DNA of 25,876 nt, from NCBI GenBank assembly GCA_031279745.1, contig JAITHN010000167.1, forward strand, positions 1-25,876, given 5' to 3'. The DNA is from Streptococcaceae bacterium. GTDB lineage: Bacteria; Bacillota; Bacilli; Lactobacillales; Streptococcaceae. The translations under genes and the position numbers were made by a program. A model generated the notes under the pieces. The model worked only from the letters and a program-made list of their open reading frames with translations. It was not told the origin of the DNA and searched no databases. Positions 21,784 through 25,876 of this stretch are shown one piece after another (the stretch's first letter is position 1; every line of letters begins with the position of its first letter).

Positions 21784-21796
21784 AGAGGACAAAATT

Positions 21797-22105
21797 ATGA
21801 TGTTAAAACCTTCGATTGATACCCTATTAGACAAAGTAAATTCAAAATATTCACTTGTCATCTTATCAAGCAAACGCGCCCATGAAATCGAAGAGGGTGC
21901 CTATCCAACGAAAGAAGAGTTCAAAAGCGTTAAGCCCGTTTTGAAAGCTTTGGAAGAAATTGAAGAGGGAAAAGTGATCGTCCATCCAAACCCTGAAGAG
22001 AAAAGAGCGTATGCACGCATGGAAGAAGAGAGAAGACAAAGAGAGTTCGAAGAAGAACAAGAAAAATTACAAAAGCAAGTTCAAGAAGAACAAGGAAACA
22101 TTTAG
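21797..22105 (+). CDS. rpoZ: RNA polymerase omega subunit
   Basis: The 102-residue protein begins with the omega fold (MMLKPSIDTLLDKVNSKYSL, then ILSSKRAHEIEEGA and KSVKPVLKALEEIEEGKV) that clasps the C-terminal part of beta-prime. Residues 70-102 are a very charged Glu/Gln/Arg helix, longer than E. coli omega but seen in Lactobacillales. GAGGAC precedes two adjacent in-frame ATGs at 21797 and 21800; either may be used. It follows gmk by 13 bases, as usual, and is followed by a terminator-like hairpin. Confidence 0.95.
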   Translation: MMLKPSIDTLLDKVNSKYSLVILSSKRAHEIEEGAYPTKEEFKSVKPVLKALEEIEEGKVIVHPNPEEKRAYARMEEERRQREFEEEQEKLQKQVQEEQGNI

Positions 22106-22109
22106 TATT

Positions 22110-22154
22110 TCACACGAGGGTCGTGAGTTGTTCACGTGAATCGTGTGATTTTTT
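22110..22154 (+). terminator. Terminator-like hairpin between rpoZ and priA
   Basis: TCACACGA (22110-22117) pairs perfectly with TCGTGTGA (22141-22148), followed by six T. Inside, CGTGA and TCACG form a second stem. It would end or reduce transcription after rpoZ, so priA-def-fmt would be expressed at a lower level or from a weak internal promoter. Confidence 0.75.
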
Positions 22155-22169
22155 GATAAGGAGGAGCAG

Positions 22170-24551
22170 TTGTTCGCACATATCATTGTAGATGTTCCGG
22201 CGTTTCAAACGGACATCCCTTATACCTACAAAGTACCTGAAAAGTTCCAAGATGTGTTAGAAATGGGTATGCGAGTGAGCGTGCCTTTTGGAAGCGGAAA
22301 TCGTCTGGTGGTTGGCTTTTTTATGGGGTTTACCTCTCAGGAGTTTTCTGGTGAACTAAAGTCGATTGAGAGCTTGATTGATGATACCCCTCTGATTAAT
22401 CGTGAATTAATCAGATTGGCAAAATATATGGCGGAAACAACGTTTTCTTTTCAAATCTCTTGCTTGCAAACGATGATTCCTGCAATGCTTCGCTCAAGCT
22501 ATGAAAAAACTTTCTTCCCACTTGATGAGACGGGGATTGCGTTTTTTGAGGGAAAGCAGGAGCTATCGTCTAGAGAATTGGAAAAAACTGGCAATCTACA
22601 TCAAGTACTAAAGTTAAAAAAGCAAGGGCATGTTGATGTTCGCTATGGCATACTCTCAAACGAGACAGTAAAAAGAGAACACTATATCCATCGAAAGATG
22701 TCAGACCAAGAATTGGAAGATGAGAGGGAAAAACTTCGCAAAAATTCACTTCGCCAATTTGAATGTATAGACGCTTTAAAATCAATAAACAAACCAATAA
22801 AAAGATCCGCGTTTCCAATCCCAGCAGCAGTGATAAAAACTGCGGAAGAAAAAGGCTGGTTGGGTATTGAAAAAAGAGTCGTTAATCGGAATCCGTTTGC
22901 CGGTCAGAAGATTGCTAGAACAGAGGCAATAGCTCTGAATCAAGAACAAAACAGCGCAAAGCATGAGGTCGTTGAAAGTGTGCAATCAGAAAAAGACACT
23001 GTTTTTCTTTTAGAAGGTGTGACGGGAAGCGGAAAGACGGAAGTCTATTTACAAGTCATTCAAGAAAGTCTCGACTTAGGGAAAAACGCTATCGTCTTGG
23101 TTCCAGAAATTTCACTGACTCCTCAGATGACCGAGCGATTTGTGGGGAGGTTTGGAAGTGATGTGGCAGTATTGCATTCTGGTCTTTCTGCTGGCGAAAA
23201 ATATGACGAATGGCGAAAAGTAGAACGTGGGGACGTCAAGATTGTCGTAGGAGCAAGGAGTGCAATTTTTGCCCCGCTTGAAAATATCGGCGTCATCATT
23301 TTGGATGAGGAGCATGAAGCAACCTACAAACAGGATTCCGCCCCTCGCTATCATGCAAGAGAAATTGCAAAATGGCGTGCTGCCTATCACCACTGCCCGG
23401 TTGTTTTAGGCAGTGCCACCCCTAGTTTGGAAAGCCGTGCACGTGCACAAAAAGGAGTTTATACACTTCTAAGATTGGGAAGTCGCGCGGTGAAAAACGC
23501 GGGATTGCCAAGTGTGGAAGTCTTGGATATGAGAGAGAGTTTTGGGAAACAGGGGGAAGAAGTTCTGTCAGCCCGAATGGTGAAAGGCTTACAAGAAGCG
23601 CTTGGACGAGGAGAGCAGGCGATTCTTCTCCTCAATAGGCGTGGTTTTTCAAGTTTCATGATGTGTAGAGATTGCGGGGACGTTTTGAAATGCCCGAACT
23701 GTGACATTTCACTCACTCTTCATATGGATACAAGGACCATGCGCTGCCATTACTGCAATCATGAGGAAGGGATACCTTGGACGTGTAAGAACTGCAACTC
23801 AAAAAATTTAAAGTATTATGGTGTCGGAACAGAGCAGGTTGAGGAATTGCTCGCACAAAAGCTACCAGAGGCGAAAATACTCAGAATGGATGTAGATAGC
23901 ACGAGAAAAAAAGGCGCACATCAAAAAATTCTTGAGAAGTTTGAATCTGGTGAGGCGCAGATTCTTTTAGGGACACAGATGATTGCGAAAGGACTGGATT
24001 TTGAAAATGTGACATTCGTTGGGGTGGTCAATGCGGATACAGGACTATTCTTGCCTGATTTTCGAGCGAGTGAACGCACTTTTCAATTGCTCACCCAAGT
24101 AGCAGGTCGTGCGGGTAGAGGGAAAAAGGCTGGAGAGGTATTGATCCAGAGCTATAATCCTGACCATTATGCGATTCAATATGCGAGAACGCACGATTAT
24201 CACTCGTTTTATATTCGAGAAATGCATATTCGTCAAGCTGCAGGCTATCCTCCCTTTTATTACACAGCCCAGATTACGACAAGTCACCGCGAAGAAAATA
24301 TAGCTTCAAAAGCGATTTATGATATTTTCCTTCGCTTGCATAGAGAATTGGGAGAGGATGTCGTTTTAATGGGCCCTTCGCCAAAGTCGATTGCAAAAGT
24401 GGCAAATCAGTATTATTTTCAGATTATATTAAAATACAAGAAAGAGGAACGAGTACAACATACACTTAAGTCCATCCTAGAGGAGTTCCAAGGAGAGAGC
24501 TTGAAAGGGTTGAGTTTACACGTTGATAAAGAACCGCAGCATTTTGTTTAG
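22170..24551 (+). CDS. priA: Primosomal protein N' (replication restart helicase)
   Basis: The 793-residue superfamily 2 helicase reloads the replisome at broken forks. The N-terminal 3'-DNA-binding domain starts FAHIIVDVPAFQTDIPYTYK. Walker A is GVTGSGKTEVY (from residue 283), the DEEH box is residues 379-382, and VLGSATPSLESRA is motif III. Eight cysteines between 499 and 542 (CRDC, CPNC, CHYC, CKNC) bind two zinc ions. QMIAKGLDFENVTFVGVVNA and QVAGRAGRG are motifs V and VI. All key residues are present. The start is TTG at 22170 with AAGGAGGAG upstream, right after a terminator-like hairpin. Confidence 0.97.
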   Translation: MFAHIIVDVPAFQTDIPYTYKVPEKFQDVLEMGMRVSVPFGSGNRLVVGFFMGFTSQEFSGELKSIESLIDDTPLINRELIRLAKYMAETTFSFQISCLQTMIPAMLRSSYEKTFFPLDETGIAFFEGKQELSSRELEKTGNLHQVLKLKKQGHVDVRYGILSNETVKREHYIHRKMSDQELEDEREKLRKNSLRQFECIDALKSINKPIKRSAFPIPAAVIKTAEEKGWLGIEKRVVNRNPFAGQKIARTEAIALNQEQNSAKHEVVESVQSEKDTVFLLEGVTGSGKTEVYLQVIQESLDLGKNAIVLVPEISLTPQMTERFVGRFGSDVAVLHSGLSAGEKYDEWRKVERGDVKIVVGARSAIFAPLENIGVIILDEEHEATYKQDSAPRYHAREIAKWRAAYHHCPVVLGSATPSLESRARAQKGVYTLLRLGSRAVKNAGLPSVEVLDMRESFGKQGEEVLSARMVKGLQEALGRGEQAILLLNRRGFSSFMMCRDCGDVLKCPNCDISLTLHMDTRTMRCHYCNHEEGIPWTCKNCNSKNLKYYGVGTEQVEELLAQKLPEAKILRMDVDSTRKKGAHQKILEKFESGEAQILLGTQMIAKGLDFENVTFVGVVNADTGLFLPDFRASERTFQLLTQVAGRAGRGKKAGEVLIQSYNPDHYAIQYARTHDYHSFYIREMHIRQAAGYPPFYYTAQITTSHREENIASKAIYDIFLRLHRELGEDVVLMGPSPKSIAKVANQYYFQIILKYKKEERVQHTLKSILEEFQGESLKGLSLHVDKEPQHFV

Positions 24552-24559
24552 GAGAGAAT

Positions 24560-25063
24560 ATGAGAGAGATAGTTTTGGTGCCGAATGAGATATTGACCAC
24601 ACCCACGGTTTCCGTTCTTCATTTGACGGACGACATCTTGGAATTGATTCAAGAGATGAAAGATTTAATGGTGGAACATGATGGCGTGGGGATTGCTGCG
24701 CCGCAAGTAGGAAGCAACTTAAGAATCGGAATCGTTCAAATTGATCCTGAGGACGACTTTCTCGTCATGATTAATCCAAAAATCAAACAAATAAATGGGA
24801 AAGATATTTTTGTTGAAGGTTGTCTTAGTGTGCCAGGAGTTTTTGGAACAGTTGAGCGTGCGGAAAGCATTCTGTTAACCTTTACAAATGAGGAAGGCGA
24901 CCAGTATGAAATGGAAGCGGACGGATATTTAGCTAGAGCTATACAGCATGAAATCGATCATCTGGACGGGGTGCTCTTTACGGATAAGATAATAGATCGC
25001 ATTCAGGAAGAAGATTTAGAAGCCTATTACGAAGAATATGAGAGGGGATTACAGGATGAGTAA
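24560..25063 (+). CDS. def: Peptide deformylase
   Basis: The 167-residue metalloenzyme removes the formyl group from the first Met of new proteins. All three motifs are intact: DGVGIAAPQVG (residues 41-51), EGCLSVPG (Cys88, metal ligand) and QHEIDHLDGVLF (His130, Glu131, His134). The length and the FVEGCLSVPG pattern fit the type 1 form linked to fmt in Bacillus, rather than the longer type 2 enzyme. The gene follows priA by 8 bases with GGAG as ribosome binding site and overlaps the fmt start by 8 bases; fmt puts on the formyl group that def later removes. Confidence 0.96.
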   Translation: MREIVLVPNEILTTPTVSVLHLTDDILELIQEMKDLMVEHDGVGIAAPQVGSNLRIGIVQIDPEDDFLVMINPKIKQINGKDIFVEGCLSVPGVFGTVERAESILLTFTNEEGDQYEMEADGYLARAIQHEIDHLDGVLFTDKIIDRIQEEDLEAYYEEYERGLQDE

Positions 25064-25876
25064 AATTGTTTTTATGGGGACACCTCAGTTTTCTGTTCCA
25101 ATTCTAAAAGGTATTGTGGAAGCGGGACATGATGTCCTGTTCGTAGTGACGCAGCCTGATAGAAAACTCGGTAGGGGGAAAAAAGCTGTACTCACACCAA
25201 CCCCCGTAAAGAAGGCAGCATTAGAACTTGGAATCGAAGTGCTTCAACCTTCTAAAATAAGTGGAAGCGAAGAGATGGAAAGGCTCATGTCGACGGAATT
25301 TGATTTAATCGTAACGGCTGCTTTTGGGCAATTCCTTCCAGACTCACTTTTACAGCATCCAAAACATGGTGCGATTAATACGCACGCCTCCCTTTTACCT
25401 AAATTTCGTGGAGGCGCACCCATTCACTATGCAATTTTAGAAGGTGAGCGAGAAACGGGTGTTACGATTATGGAAATGGTGAAAAAGATGGATGCGGGAG
25501 ACATTGTGGCAAAAAAGGCAATTCCTATTGAAGAAACAGATGATGTGGGAAGCATGTTTGAAAAGCTGTCGATTGTTGGGAGAGACATCCTTCTTGAAAG
25601 TTTGGACGGATATTTAGATGGAAAGATTCAGCCAATCCCGCAGGATGAAGCGTTGGCAACATACAGCCCGAATATCACAGCTGAGGAAGAAAAAATCGAT
25701 TGGAGCCGTTCACAAATGGAAGTCTTCAATCATATTCGAGGACTTCATCCATTCCCAATCGCACATACAACTTGGGACGGAAAGAGATTGAAAATACAAA
25801 AATCAGCGAAAGTAGATGGCAAGTTCAACGGAGAAGCGGGCCTCGTCGTTCATCGTTCGAAGTCCGAACTCTTCAT
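25056..25876 (+). CDS. fmt: Methionyl-tRNA formyltransferase, 3' end outside window
   Basis: About 273 codons are present of the usual 310 or so. The N-terminal formyltransferase domain shows MSKIVFMGTPQFSVPILKGI, DLIVTAAFGQFLPDSLL and the catalytic block NTHASLLPKFRGGAPIHYAI (Asn, His and, further on, Asp in KKMDAGDIV). It moves a formyl group from 10-formyl-THF to Met-tRNA for translation initiation. The C-terminal tRNA-binding domain starts near KFNGEAGLVV and is cut by the window end. The ATG at 25056 lies inside the def gene with GAGGGG upstream, so the two are translationally coupled. Confidence 0.96.
   Translation, partial: MSKIVFMGTPQFSVPILKGIVEAGHDVLFVVTQPDRKLGRGKKAVLTPTPVKKAALELGIEVLQPSKISGSEEMERLMSTEFDLIVTAAFGQFLPDSLLQHPKHGAINTHASLLPKFRGGAPIHYAILEGERETGVTIMEMVKKMDAGDIVAKKAIPIEETDDVGSMFEKLSIVGRDILLESLDGYLDGKIQPIPQDEALATYSPNITAEEEKIDWSRSQMEVFNHIRGLHPFPIAHTTWDGKRLKIQKSAKVDGKFNGEAGLVVHRSKSELF

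Overview
The window looks like chromosome of a low-GC Gram-positive bacterium (Bacillota), most likely a member of the Lactobacillales near the enterococci. The signs are strong AGGAGG-type ribosome binding sites, frequent TTG and GTG starts, several lipoprotein signal peptides, an ECF-type vitamin transporter subunit, cre-like catabolite operators, a ComX-like competence sigma factor, and two Firmicutes gene orders (cysE-cysS-mrnC-rlmB-rae1 and gmk-rpoZ-priA-def-fmt). I cannot name the genus from sequence alone. I see no tRNA, rRNA, insertion sequence, prophage or CRISPR array, and no frameshifted gene.

Layout. Positions 1-466 hold the start of a leftward sugar-binding lipoprotein gene, whose promoter has a cre-like operator inside its spacer. 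Positions 550-3831 hold a rightward Asp/Glu racemase-family gene, then a four-gene run: a permuted papain-like (YiiX-type) exported protein, a beta-propeller-like lipoprotein, a PC4/YdbC-like protein and a small unknown protein. This run ends at a strong hairpin. Positions 3899-6277 hold a leftward pair, an RsuA-family pseudouridine synthase and a MurJ/YtgP flippase. Positions 6352-8223 hold an HTH regulator with membrane segments, an array of GTGTAAC-type repeats, the ComX/SigH-like sigma factor whose ribosome binding site lies in a hairpin, and a FolT-like transporter subunit. Positions 8338-11816 hold a coiled-coil/3D-domain cell-wall protein, the lipoprotein ApbE, rnpA and yidC.

Positions 11931-14217 are leftward: a VOC-family dioxygenase-like protein, a small DUF2187-like gene with a cre-like site, and a DegV fatty-acid-binding protein. 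Positions 14338-19145 form one tightly packed rightward unit, pncB, a LOR/tubby-like protein, nadE, cysE and cysS, joining NAD salvage to cysteine synthesis and Cys-tRNA charging. Positions 19180-21091 hold mrnC, rlmB and rae1 (rRNA maturation and ribosome-linked mRNA decay). Positions 21175-25876 hold gmk, rpoZ, priA, def and the first part of fmt.

Most genes are housekeeping. The least ordinary place is 6435-7631: a membrane-bound HTH protein, a helically phased repeat array and a competence-type sigma factor gene whose Shine-Dalgarno and start codon are paired with an upstream anti-SD strand. This could be an undescribed way of gating competence. The second is the 1470-3740 envelope operon of unknown function. 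No gene-free stretch exceeds 300 bases; the longest is 1237-1469 (233 bases).
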